DNA of 64,000 nt from Leishmania donovani (Eukaryota; Euglenozoa; Kinetoplastea; Trypanosomatida; Trypanosomatidae): assembly GCF_000227135.1 (NCBI RefSeq), contig NC_018253.1, forward strand, positions 301,477-365,476, given 5' to 3'. Shown one piece after another: positions 11,001 to 18,838 of the stretch. Each line of letters opens with the position of its first letter. Within the stretch, counting starts at the first letter, position 1. Both the position numbers and the translations under genes were made by a program. A model generated the notes under the pieces. It was given only the letters and a program-made list of their open reading frames with translations. It did no database searches and was not told the DNA's origin.

Positions 11001-14000
11001 AAACCTGCGCGACGACGCGCGCGACGTTTTCAGTGCGTTTCTGCGTGACAAGGTGGAGGCTGTGCTGCCGGACTTGCTGCCCCTCTCCTCCAGCGCGGCA
11101 GCCGAGTCGGAAGGGACGCATCGGAGAGTCAGCCTGTACGACTATGTGGTGCACCGCCCGTCAATGCAATTCATTACGTGGAACCACCTCGTCCCGACGT
11201 TCCTGTACAACCGTCGTAGCTCATACTTCGATCTGGTGGTCCCGACCGCTGAAGGGGTAGCGCTCAGTACTCTGTTGAGCGTGCTGACGGCGTCCTCGCA
11301 GCACATTCTCGTCAACGGCGTGACTGGCACCGGCAAGTCGCTTGGAGTTACAAGCTTCCTTGCAAGTGCTCTGAACACGGATGATCCGGCAAGCGTATGG
11401 GAGTCGTTCAGTATGGTGTTTTCCGCGCAGACGCGCGGCAAAGACATTGAGGATCGTCTGGAGAACAAGCTGCACAAGATCCGCAGCACGGCCCTCGGCC
11501 CCACGCCAGGCAAGCGTGCCATCCTGTTCGTGGACGACATCAACATGCCAACCCCGGAGATCTACGGTGCCTCGCCGCCGCTGGAGCTGCTCCGGCAGCT
11601 CATCTCACAGGGCGGCTTCTATGACACGCACAAAAGCCCGGCCTTCTTCAAGGAACTGCACGACGTGCTGGTGCTCGCGGCGTGTGGTGTACCGGGCGGC
11701 GGCCGCAGCGAAATGACACAGCGCCTCACCTCACGCTTTCATCTGATTTGCCAGCCGGCACTGTCCGAATCGTCGACGCGGCGCATTTTTGGCTCGCTCC
11801 TGCACGGCTTTCTGCACCAATGGGAATCGGCCGAGATTCGGGCCCTGTCGACGAAGCTCGTGGCCGCCACCTTGGCGTGCTATGAGCGCATCACTCAGGA
11901 GAAGCTGCCGACGCCGACGCGTTCGCACTACACGTTCAACCTGCGAGACCTTGGCAAGGTCATCCAGGGTATCATGCAAACCTCACCGCGCGTGACATCT
12001 TCGCCGGAGGCTTTCCACCGCCTCTTCCTGCACGAGGTCTCGCGCACTTTCCACGATCGCCTGATCGACGCTGCGGACCGCGCGTGGTGGTGGTCGACGC
12101 TGTCGGAGGTGTGCAGTAGCGTGCTGCAGCATCCCTGGAATCCGGTTTACGAGGAGCTCATCTTTGGCGATTTCATGCGCCGCGATCGCGCGCACTACGA
12201 GGAGATCACCGAAACGACGGACGCGATTGGACGCGGGCTGACGGAGTACCAGAACGGCTTCAACATGGAGTACAACAAGGAGGTTGAGCTGGTTTTCTTT
12301 AAAGATGCTGTGCAGCATGTAGCGCGCCTGTGCCGTGTGCTCCGCCAGCCGCGCGGCCACGCAGTCGTCGTGGGCATGGGTGGCACCGGCCGCCAGTCAC
12401 TCTGCAAGCTCGCCGCCTTCATCTGCAGCTTACCCATTTACGAGGTGACCATCACGCGCACCTTCAACATGAATGAGTTTCACGACGTCCTCAAGAAGGT
12501 GCTGCTCGACAGCGCGCGCCACGACAAGCCCGTTCTCTTTTACCTGTCTGACACCCAGCTCGTGCACGAGGAGATGCTGGAGGACATCAACAACCTACTG
12601 AACACCGGAGAGGTGCCAAACTTGATGGAGTCCGAGGAGGTGGATCAGATTGTGGAGGCTGTTCGCCCGTACGCCGTCGCGGCTGGAAAGCGTGAAACAC
12701 GCAACACCATTTTCTCCCACTTTGTGAGCATGTGCCGCGACCAGGTTCATATTGTAATGGCGATGTCGCCGGTGGGCGAGCAGTTCCGCCGGCGCCTGCG
12801 CATGTTTCCGTCGCTCGTTAACTGCTGCACCATTGACTGGTTTGACCAGTGGCCGTGCGACGCTCTGGCGTCTGTGGCTGACCGCGTCCTGGCAAACCTC
12901 TCCATGGAGGGGTGCGACAAGGCGCGCCTGATTGAGCTGTGCGTCGCCATCCACGTGGATGTACAGGAGGCATCGGAGCTGTTCTACAGTGAGCTGCGGC
13001 GGCGAACGTACACCACTCCGACGTCATATCTGGGACTGCTCACGAGCTACCGGCAGCTGCTGGAGGAGCTGGACAAGTCCGTGGCGGAGCAGGTGGAGCG
13101 GTACCAGGGTGGCCTCGACACTCTGCACAGCACACGGACGATGGTGGATGCCATGAAAGCGAAGCTGATCGAAATGCATCCCAGGCTTGTGGAGGCGGCC
13201 AAGAACACGGAAGAGATCATGCGCCGGGTTGAGAAGGAACAGGAGTCCGCCGAGTTGGTCCGCAAGCAGTGCGCGGAGGAGGAAGAGGGTGCGAGTGAAA
13301 TCCAGGCGGAAGCCGATAGCATCCGCGGCGAGTGCCAGGCGGAGCTGGACAAGGCCATGCCGATTCTGAAAGCCGCTGAGGACGCGCTGGCCGACCTGCG
13401 CACCGACGACATTCGTGAGGTGCGCAGTTTTTTGAAGCCTGCCGTTCGCGTCGTGCTCGTGCTGGAGGCAGTGCTGGTGCTGCTCGGAGAGAAGGACCTC
13501 AGTTGGGACCGGGCGAAGCTGGTGATGAGCCGCATGGACTTCATCAAGGATCTCCAGAACTATAAGCGCGACGACCTCTCCGAGAAGACGATCAAGGCAA
13601 TCCAGAAATACATCAACAACCCAGACTTCCAGCCGGAGGAGGTGGCGAAAAGCTCCAAGGCGTGCAAGTCTCTGGCGATGTGGGTGATGGCGATGAACAA
13701 CTACTACGAGGTGGTGAAGGTCGTTGCACCGAAGCGGGCGCGGTTGGCGGAGGCGGAAGGCAAGGTCGCTGTGGCCACACAAGCCCTCGAGGCCGCTCGT
13801 AGCCGCCTGCGCAGCATTGAGGAAAAGCTGGCCACCCTGCAGTCCGAGATGAAGGAGAATGTGCTCAAGAAGCATCAGCTGGAGGAGGACATCGACCTGA
13901 CCACGCTGCGGCTAGAACGAGCAGAGCAGCTGATGAACGGCCTAGCCTCGGAGCAGTCCCGCTGGGTGCAGACCGTGGCGAAGCTCATGGCGGAGAAGGC

Positions 14001-17000
14001 GGGCCATCCCGGCACCGTGGCGCTGGCCGCCGGCGCCGTAGCCTACCTAGGACCCTTTACGGCGCCCTACCGTAATCGCCTTCTGCAAGCGTGGCACGCT
14101 AAGTGTGTGGAGCTTGGGCTGCCCATCGGCGGCTCGGGCTTTCAGCTGTCCAGCATCATGGACCCGGTGCGCATCCGCACCTGGGCGCAGCAAGGCCTCC
14201 CGACAGACCCCTTCAGTGTGGAGAATGGCGTCATCGTGAGCAAGTCGCGGCGCTGGTGCCTGTGCATCGACCCGCAGGGGCAGGCGGTGAGCTGGATTCG
14301 CGCCATGGAGAAGGAGAACAACTTGCGGGTGATAAAGCTAACGGACGCGAACTACATGCGAACACTGGAGAACGCCATCCGCGTTGGGCTGCCGGTACTA
14401 ATCGAGAACGTCGGTGAGTCGCTGGACGCGGCACTTGACCCAGTGCTGCTGCAGCAGACGTACCGCTCGCAGGGCAGACTCCTCATCAAGCTCGGCGACA
14501 GCGAGGTGGACTACGACCCGAAGTTCCGGCTCTACATGACGACCAAGCTGGCGAACCCCTTTTTTCTGCCAGAGCTGCAGATCAAGGCGACCATCATCAA
14601 CTTCACGGTGACGCAGACGGGGCTGGAGAACCAGCTGCTCGCGGATGTGGTGCGGGTGGAGATGTCGGAGCTGGAGCAGCGGGCAGATCAGACGGTGCTG
14701 GACATTGCACACGGCAAGGACGAGCTTAAGGCGCTGGAGGACAGGATCCTGAAGCTGCTGGCCTCGTCGACCGGCAACATCCTCGACAACGAGCAGCTTG
14801 TGAATACCCTGCAGGAGGCCAAGACGATGAGCGAGAGCGTGAGCGATGCGCTGCGAGTGGCGGAGGAGACGCAGCGAGATATCGAGGCAGCGCGTGACCG
14901 CTACCGCCCCGTTGCGCGGCGCGGCGCCACCGTCTACGCCGTCATCACAGAGCTCGCTGGCCTGAACCACATGTACCAAAACTCTCTCGACTTCTTCAAG
15001 CAGCTTTTTGTCCTGACGCTTCGGCAAACAGAGAAGCAGGACTCTGTGAGCCAGCGCGTGGAAATCCTGCTGCCGGCTGTGACGCTGCGCTCCTACAACG
15101 CCATCTGCCGCGGACTCTTCAAGGCGGACAAGCTCATCTTCGCCGCTCTTCTTTACGTGCACGTAGCGCGGCAAGAGGGCACTATCGCTGACGAAGAGTG
15201 GTCCTTCCTCCTCAAAGGGAGTGAGGGGAAGCGCTTCGTGGATGAGGAGATGGACCCGCCGCCGGTGTGGTTGACGCTGCCGGCATGGAATGAACTGACG
15301 GCGCTGGCGGAGACCTTGCGAGCCTTTGCTTCACTCAAGGACTCGGTCATAGACAACGAGGCGGAATGGAGCGAGTGGTACGCCGGGGAGAAAGCCTACG
15401 AGTCCTACCCCGCCAGCCTCGGCTCCTACTCACCGTGGCAGCGACTGCTCATCCTTAAAGTGTTCCGGGAGGATTTGCTCAACTACGGACTCTCCCGCCT
15501 CATCGAAAGCGAGCTTGGCAAGGCCTTCACGGAGAGCCCCGCTTTCGACCTCGAAGGGTGCTACCAGGACAGCACTCCGACAGCGCCGGTGATCTTTGTG
15601 CTGACTCCTGGCACGGACCCAACGCAGCTCTTCACGGAGTTTGCAGAGCGCAAAGGCTTTGGCGCGCGCAAGATGATGCTGTCGCTTGGCCAGGATCAGG
15701 GCCGCAAGGCCGAGGAGATGATCCGGGTCGCCAGCACCGAGACAGGGGCCTGGGTATACCTTCAGAACTGCCACGTGTACACGTCGTGGATGCCGTCGCT
15801 AGAGCACATATTGGAGGAGCTGACGCACCGCGAGGTGCAGCGCGACTTCCGGCTGTGGCTCACCACGATGCCGGTGTCCTCCTTCCCGGTACTGCTGCTG
15901 CAGTCGGGCGTGAAGGTGGTGAAGGAGCCGCCGCAGGGGCTGAAGGCGAACATGCGCGACACCTTCGCTGTGGCAGTGACGGAGGATCTGTGGAACAGCT
16001 GCCCCCGCAACCCGACGACGTGGCGCCGCATGCTTCTCTCACTGGCATTTTTCCACGCCGTCATCCAGGAGCGCCGCCGCTTCGGCCCGCTTGGTTGGAA
16101 TATCCCGTACGAATGGAATCAGCCGGACCTCTCGGCGAGTCTGCAGTCGCTGCAGACGTACTTGAAAGACGAGGACGAGGCCGTGCCGTGGGGTGCGCTG
16201 CGCTACATGGTCGGGGTCATCAACTACGGTGGTCGTGTGACGGACTTTTTGGACAGCCGTTGCTTATCCACTATCCTTGTGAAGTTCTTCAACGACGACG
16301 TTGTTGCGCCGAACACGCAGTTCGACGTCTCGCCGGATGGCATCTACCACATCCCAGAGGATGTGTCGTCGCTCGCCAGCATCTGTGCGTACCTGAATGA
16401 CCTGCCGACCTTCGAGAGCCCTCAGCTGTTCGGGCTTCACGCAAACGCGGATATCACCTTTAACAAGAACACAGTGCGGCGCCAACTCGCCGCCATTCTG
16501 TCCGTGCAGCCGCGCACAAAGGCGGCGGCGGGCCGCAGCCCGGAGGACAAGGTGTTAGAGATGGTGAATGAGTTTCAGCGGCGGCTGCCCGCGGCTATCG
16601 ACAAGACGCACGCGCACCCAGACACGTATCGGCTCACCGAGGCGGGCACAATGATTTCGCTCGGCACCGTGGCAAGCCAGGAGATCCTGTTCTTCAACGG
16701 CGTGCTCGCAAAGCTGGAGCGAACGCTGCACCTGCTGCGGCGGGCGATCAAAGGTGAGGTGGTCATGTCTGCGGAGCTCGAGGCCATGTTCGACGCGATG
16801 CTGCTGGGACAGGTGCCAAAGCCGTGGCAAGACGGCGGCTACCTCTCGCGAAAACCGCTTGCCTCCTGGTATGAGGACACGCTGAAGCGCATCGAGTTCT
16901 TCCGCGACTGGAACGACAACGGACTGCCGACCAGCTTCTGGATCTCCGGCTTCTTCTTTCCGCAAGGGTTTCTCACCGGCGTGCTGCAGACATACAGCCG

Positions 17001-17412
17001 TATGCACCAGGTGCCGATTGACGAGGTGAAGTTCTGCACCCACGTGACATGTTACGAGCTGCCGGAGGATATTGAGGACAGCGTGGAGAATGGTGTGTAC
17101 ATCCACGGCGTCTTTGTCGAAGGCGCCGGCTTCGATCTAGACAGCTCGACGCTGGTAGAGAGCAAGCCAGGTGAACTGTATGCGCCTATGCCGGTCATCC
17201 ACCTTGAGCCCGTACGGCTCAGCGAAACGACGGCGACGGCTGAATCCTATGCGTGCCCGCTTTACAAGACGTCCGCCCGTGTCGGCACGCTCTCCACAAC
17301 CGGCCTGTCTACCAACTACGTCGTGACGCTCGACCTCACGTCCGCAGCGGGGGTGGGCCCGAGGCACTGGATTGAGCGAGGTGTGGCGCTGCTGTGTATG
17401 CTGGATGATTAA
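5062..17412 (+). CDS. Axonemal inner-arm dynein heavy chain, single-headed type
   Basis: A 4116-residue minus-end-directed microtubule motor of the flagellar axoneme. The tail/linker spans about residues 1-1300, with the N2-type motif AEHWNTVLKQVTG near 895. Nucleotide sites: AAA1 Walker A GPAGTGKT at 1379-1386 and Walker B CFDEF at 1429-1433; AAA2 GQTFSGKS at 1660; AAA3 GVTGTGKS at 2086; AAA4 GMGGTGRQ at 2438, where Lys is replaced as usual in axonemal dyneins. Two charged coiled-coil arms at about 2680-2780 and 2890-2980 flank the microtubule-binding stalk tip (about 2786-2895). AAA5-6 and the C-terminal cap follow, ending in TNYVVTLDL shortly before the stop. The length matches single-headed inner-arm types (DNAH3/6/7/12-like) rather than outer-arm or cytoplasmic chains. 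The p28 light chain of such arms is encoded at 58.6 kb. Codon third positions are mixed up to about 8.4 kb and strongly G/C afterwards. The exact subtype needs a phylogeny. Confidence 0.96.
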   Translation: MNPKNSSFRRRLEEGAWPKAAAASQLEAHVNSGLERTRNAPQLYKFQSPSSFIFHGSSVTSEKLTQDLRRAEGMCTAADPTAAASVPYDKDVELLRMIQKASRRPARAREKRVAPKDEPILRNIHTSEEAVAFFTANGDSTSVKHVFLNYAPKGLDFCPYDLVATKKGSEEPEHYILSATGIVHVRPGMPSEVMTLADWMKEASLFNILRKIPFFKNFLLYKAFLRLQMKLKQRKYAATRRSLVKDLLVARPTFAYPILDLVKYSHTISDAKLIEYDPQGKHDYVVDDYSLGQSIQRQKASVFINGVMEHMEEKVTKLVEVLQHRADVPDINTREALAQYLLTVAASEVSDTRVKRKEKSMLDAREDLERRMRELKRSLVEYSKLHVFTRLIDFLTSERLFQRVLSVFQTFLNLVRGQAQSEVRKVGFQVLLRPEESTIVFDPKESAFRALFAELLSGCTDTATVGPRLCEQKHFKALFPSPPTVWSIGDELRTNARVVYIHTALLSILHSDYEKADSRLAAYLATVPHIQFLQKSWEAISEECKQEASEAVLSAASLAKLYRRLQEAQDSLRVLIATYVGCLLWINAAKLKTEIEPRMTILRDAISACLRNTARDMIRELNAYFKSKAQAMNERPQVLREFADYTAVFKEIAENSSETDAKVSQVEALCDLMDKQQVDFSDDEDNQLRERTLGGSSATKSLHSLFDEARIHAEQFIEEEMPAHVDTLQSEVANVEEQCGGLNEILLGEEFSLLTDRTEPLLQYLADINAKLGEVEMGEGQLSRFAALFNLPPFDWTFVSDVKTLYQAREETWSMLDSFNKKSEYWFETPVKELDTIEMEEQVNLMIRRAGLVNRTMLERNYEDQVAPHLLEELQSLRANMPVIHDCGNKHMTAEHWNTVLKQVTGTAYGYHDDLNLNSLEEWDIFSFKEALAEQSGLATGEWKISNDLDLIRQRWDTLNFMTKPYKDRDSVFILDDLEEVIQQLDDHQIELQTTMASRFVASVRHKVEKWMRDLRVVGNVIEEWITLQKNWMYLEFIFSSDDIKEQLPEESEMFDGVDRLFRSLTSKAHSQKNVFQICTEDGVLEDLQRNNANIDVIQKKLEDYLETKRIAFPRFYFLSNDELLSILSDVRNPKAVQPHLSKCFDSIASLLFSDEECSEIVGMVSGEGEQVPFETPVYPIGNVEQWLSDIERVMKTSLLLHMHRTIEMAPQRKREEWIFQHPAQCIQAVDMILWTGQVEAAIDSASLQPFYNDYHGQILSMVELTRQPLSKLQRMLVGTLIVLNVHNRDIVHNLSDESVASVDDFAWYQQLRYYWEPDPRQAQSGGNNVAIHHCNAHLWYGYEYLGNQPRLVITPLTDRAFLTCTNALAMNLGAAPQGPAGTGKTESVKDLGKALARQVVVFNCSDGIHYKTMSRMFAGLAQAGAWACFDEFNRIELEVLSVIAQQMLDIVLALDQRLERMDFDGHPIRLSPNFGVFVTMNPGYAGRTELPDNLKALFRPICMMIPDYALIAEIMFYSEGFANARTLAQKMVQLYKLSSEQLSKQDHYDFGMRAVKSILVMAGSLKRQSPNESEDMLLIRAMRDANVPKFLRDDTTLFMALLKDLFPTVVVEENSNTLLLDYIHRQLTADGRQVVEGLVTKAMQLYDTLVVRHGVMLVGQTFSGKSTVLHTVKQALTRIKQDGHDAEGNLPLFNPVHIHLLNPKSVSMGELYGQVNEITREWTDGILSNIARGITRAALTKLDRQWVVFDGPVDAVWIENMNTVLDDNKLLCLFNGERIKLPATATFIFEVQDLRVASPATVSRCGMVYMEPYYMDGNRGWVPIARSLIEAKAKKDTRLHADRLLELLDRLLPDTLDFVRTNCREWIPSIDAQLAVNCVELLQGFLATSEDAAVWPREAITPAETLEADDEDGSWAPHGDTDTYAATKRSSSLAAAMPIPSTPAEFARPAITNTTAATLDERRLFDMYFLMAFVWAVGGNLRDDARDVFSAFLRDKVEAVLPDLLPLSSSAAAESEGTHRRVSLYDYVVHRPSMQFITWNHLVPTFLYNRRSSYFDLVVPTAEGVALSTLLSVLTASSQHILVNGVTGTGKSLGVTSFLASALNTDDPASVWESFSMVFSAQTRGKDIEDRLENKLHKIRSTALGPTPGKRAILFVDDINMPTPEIYGASPPLELLRQLISQGGFYDTHKSPAFFKELHDVLVLAACGVPGGGRSEMTQRLTSRFHLICQPALSESSTRRIFGSLLHGFLHQWESAEIRALSTKLVAATLACYERITQEKLPTPTRSHYTFNLRDLGKVIQGIMQTSPRVTSSPEAFHRLFLHEVSRTFHDRLIDAADRAWWWSTLSEVCSSVLQHPWNPVYEELIFGDFMRRDRAHYEEITETTDAIGRGLTEYQNGFNMEYNKEVELVFFKDAVQHVARLCRVLRQPRGHAVVVGMGGTGRQSLCKLAAFICSLPIYEVTITRTFNMNEFHDVLKKVLLDSARHDKPVLFYLSDTQLVHEEMLEDINNLLNTGEVPNLMESEEVDQIVEAVRPYAVAAGKRETRNTIFSHFVSMCRDQVHIVMAMSPVGEQFRRRLRMFPSLVNCCTIDWFDQWPCDALASVADRVLANLSMEGCDKARLIELCVAIHVDVQEASELFYSELRRRTYTTPTSYLGLLTSYRQLLEELDKSVAEQVERYQGGLDTLHSTRTMVDAMKAKLIEMHPRLVEAAKNTEEIMRRVEKEQESAELVRKQCAEEEEGASEIQAEADSIRGECQAELDKAMPILKAAEDALADLRTDDIREVRSFLKPAVRVVLVLEAVLVLLGEKDLSWDRAKLVMSRMDFIKDLQNYKRDDLSEKTIKAIQKYINNPDFQPEEVAKSSKACKSLAMWVMAMNNYYEVVKVVAPKRARLAEAEGKVAVATQALEAARSRLRSIEEKLATLQSEMKENVLKKHQLEEDIDLTTLRLERAEQLMNGLASEQSRWVQTVAKLMAEKAGHPGTVALAAGAVAYLGPFTAPYRNRLLQAWHAKCVELGLPIGGSGFQLSSIMDPVRIRTWAQQGLPTDPFSVENGVIVSKSRRWCLCIDPQGQAVSWIRAMEKENNLRVIKLTDANYMRTLENAIRVGLPVLIENVGESLDAALDPVLLQQTYRSQGRLLIKLGDSEVDYDPKFRLYMTTKLANPFFLPELQIKATIINFTVTQTGLENQLLADVVRVEMSELEQRADQTVLDIAHGKDELKALEDRILKLLASSTGNILDNEQLVNTLQEAKTMSESVSDALRVAEETQRDIEAARDRYRPVARRGATVYAVITELAGLNHMYQNSLDFFKQLFVLTLRQTEKQDSVSQRVEILLPAVTLRSYNAICRGLFKADKLIFAALLYVHVARQEGTIADEEWSFLLKGSEGKRFVDEEMDPPPVWLTLPAWNELTALAETLRAFASLKDSVIDNEAEWSEWYAGEKAYESYPASLGSYSPWQRLLILKVFREDLLNYGLSRLIESELGKAFTESPAFDLEGCYQDSTPTAPVIFVLTPGTDPTQLFTEFAERKGFGARKMMLSLGQDQGRKAEEMIRVASTETGAWVYLQNCHVYTSWMPSLEHILEELTHREVQRDFRLWLTTMPVSSFPVLLLQSGVKVVKEPPQGLKANMRDTFAVAVTEDLWNSCPRNPTTWRRMLLSLAFFHAVIQERRRFGPLGWNIPYEWNQPDLSASLQSLQTYLKDEDEAVPWGALRYMVGVINYGGRVTDFLDSRCLSTILVKFFNDDVVAPNTQFDVSPDGIYHIPEDVSSLASICAYLNDLPTFESPQLFGLHANADITFNKNTVRRQLAAILSVQPRTKAAAGRSPEDKVLEMVNEFQRRLPAAIDKTHAHPDTYRLTEAGTMISLGTVASQEILFFNGVLAKLERTLHLLRRAIKGEVVMSAELEAMFDAMLLGQVPKPWQDGGYLSRKPLASWYEDTLKRIEFFRDWNDNGLPTSFWISGFFFPQGFLTGVLQTYSRMHQVPIDEVKFCTHVTCYELPEDIEDSVENGVYIHGVFVEGAGFDLDSSTLVESKPGELYAPMPVIHLEPVRLSETTATAESYACPLYKTSARVGTLSTTGLSTNYVVTLDLTSAAGVGPRHWIERGVALLCMLDD

Positions 17413-18579
17413 GCCAGTGCTCATGTCTATAATTATGTGTATGTGTGTGCCGGCACCGCTGCCCTTGTCGATGTACACGAACATTTTTCTGTCTCTTTAT
17501 GTATGTACTCTCCCTCTCAATAGGCTTCTCTTTCCAGATTTGTTTCGTGTGAGTGCGTGTGTGTTCATCTCTGTCCTCCCTTTCTGGCAGGAAGCACATA
17601 ACCACATTCACGCATGCATCGTGTTTGCCTCCGCCGCACTTATCATCACCCCATACTACAGCGCGAAAAAAAAAATAATGTGCATACACACATGCTGCGA
17701 TTACGAGCAGCGTTATCATGACGCTGATGAGCATGAGCCAAGTCGCTCCCCCCTTCCCCCTGTCTGAGGCTGGAGTTGGTACGGGAACGAGGGGGTGGGG
17801 AAGCTTTTCCGGTAGAGTGCTGCACGCGTGCTTCTCGAATATGGAGCAGCAATGCCAGTGAACCCCTGGTAGGCGCCTACGCAACGCCCACCATTGTGCG
17901 TTTTGCTTGCTCATCAGCGCCATCATCTCTCGTGTCCGTCTCTCACTCTCTCAGTGCTTTTCTCTGCACCCCTCCTCCATGGCCACGGCTTTGGCCTTCT
18001 CTACCTCCACCGACACGCCCTACTGGCGCGTGCGCTGGCGCATGCCCACATCGAGTTTCATCTGAGCAGTAACAACCGTGGGAGGACGCTCTAGTCTCGT
18101 ATTTAGCAGAGGGCAAGAGCGAGAGCGCGAAAGGAGCCCTGAGAGGCAGTAGCTCTTCTTTGTTTTCGCCGCTGGTGCATCCACCACCACCACCATCCTT
18201 CCCCTCCCTTTCTTCTCCTGACCACGCACGTATTCAACATATCTTAAAGGCGCGTGTCGTTTCTGCACACACAAAAAAATAAAGCAACGAGGCGACTCTT
18301 CTTCATTCTACCGGAACCCCCTCCCCCTCCCACTTCTTTCCCCCCCCCTCCGCGCTCTGCTACCCCCATAGACACCAGTGCTTACCCACTTACGCAGCCA
18401 CGGACGGCACGCATTCCACGTCGTTCTCTGACGTCTGGTTTCTCCTTGCACATCTTCACCGCCTCTCCTCTTTTCTATTTTGTTGGCGTGTCTCCCTTCT
18501 GAGGTGGTGCTTCGTTGCGTGCGCTCGTGTGTGTGTGTGTGTGTGCGTGTATGGATGGATGGATCAGTGTTGGGAGTGC
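17413..18579 (+). other. Intergenic: dynein 3' UTR and spacer
   Basis: About 1.2 kb with no supported gene. It contains CT-rich stretches (17936-18010, 18300-18360), a short A-run (17668-17676) and a GT microsatellite. ORFs here are translations of pyrimidine- or GT-rich sequence without codon bias. Confidence 0.6.
18527..18563. repeat. (GT)n microsatellite followed by (ATGG)n
   Basis: An uninterrupted GT run at 18527-18545, then GCGTGT, then about three ATGG units to 18563. It lies just upstream of the splice tract of the next gene. Confidence 0.9.
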
Positions 18580-18665
18580 TCTTCCTCGATCCCCTTTCCT
18601 TCTCTCCCCTCCTCTCTCTCGGCCTCATCGCTACTGTCCCTGCTCGTCTTGGTGGGTCTCTCCAG
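18580..18665 (+). promoter_or_regulatory. Polypyrimidine tract and splice acceptor for the AKR-like gene
   Basis: A CT-rich tract at 18580-18620 with the first AG at 18664-18665. A second pyrimidine stretch ends at an AG at 18680-18681. Either would leave a 5' UTR of roughly 160-175 nt before the ATG at 18839. Confidence 0.5.
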
Positions 18666-18838
18666 CCGTCTTCATTTTTAGACAGGCCCAAGGACGCGCA
18701 TACACCCACATACCGAAATCCGTAGACGCGTATGCTGAGGAAACCCCAGAGGAAGGACCAAGCAAAGCGATACACTTGCACGCACGCGCGCACGGGCCCT
18801 TGTTGGCGCTCGAATCAGAACACATTATCCGGTGCGTG

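Noticed and set aside
18515..18838. 108-codon upstream extension of the AKR-like frame
   Set aside because: It crosses the GT repeat and pyrimidine tract that serve as the splice signal, so it would be removed from the mature mRNA.
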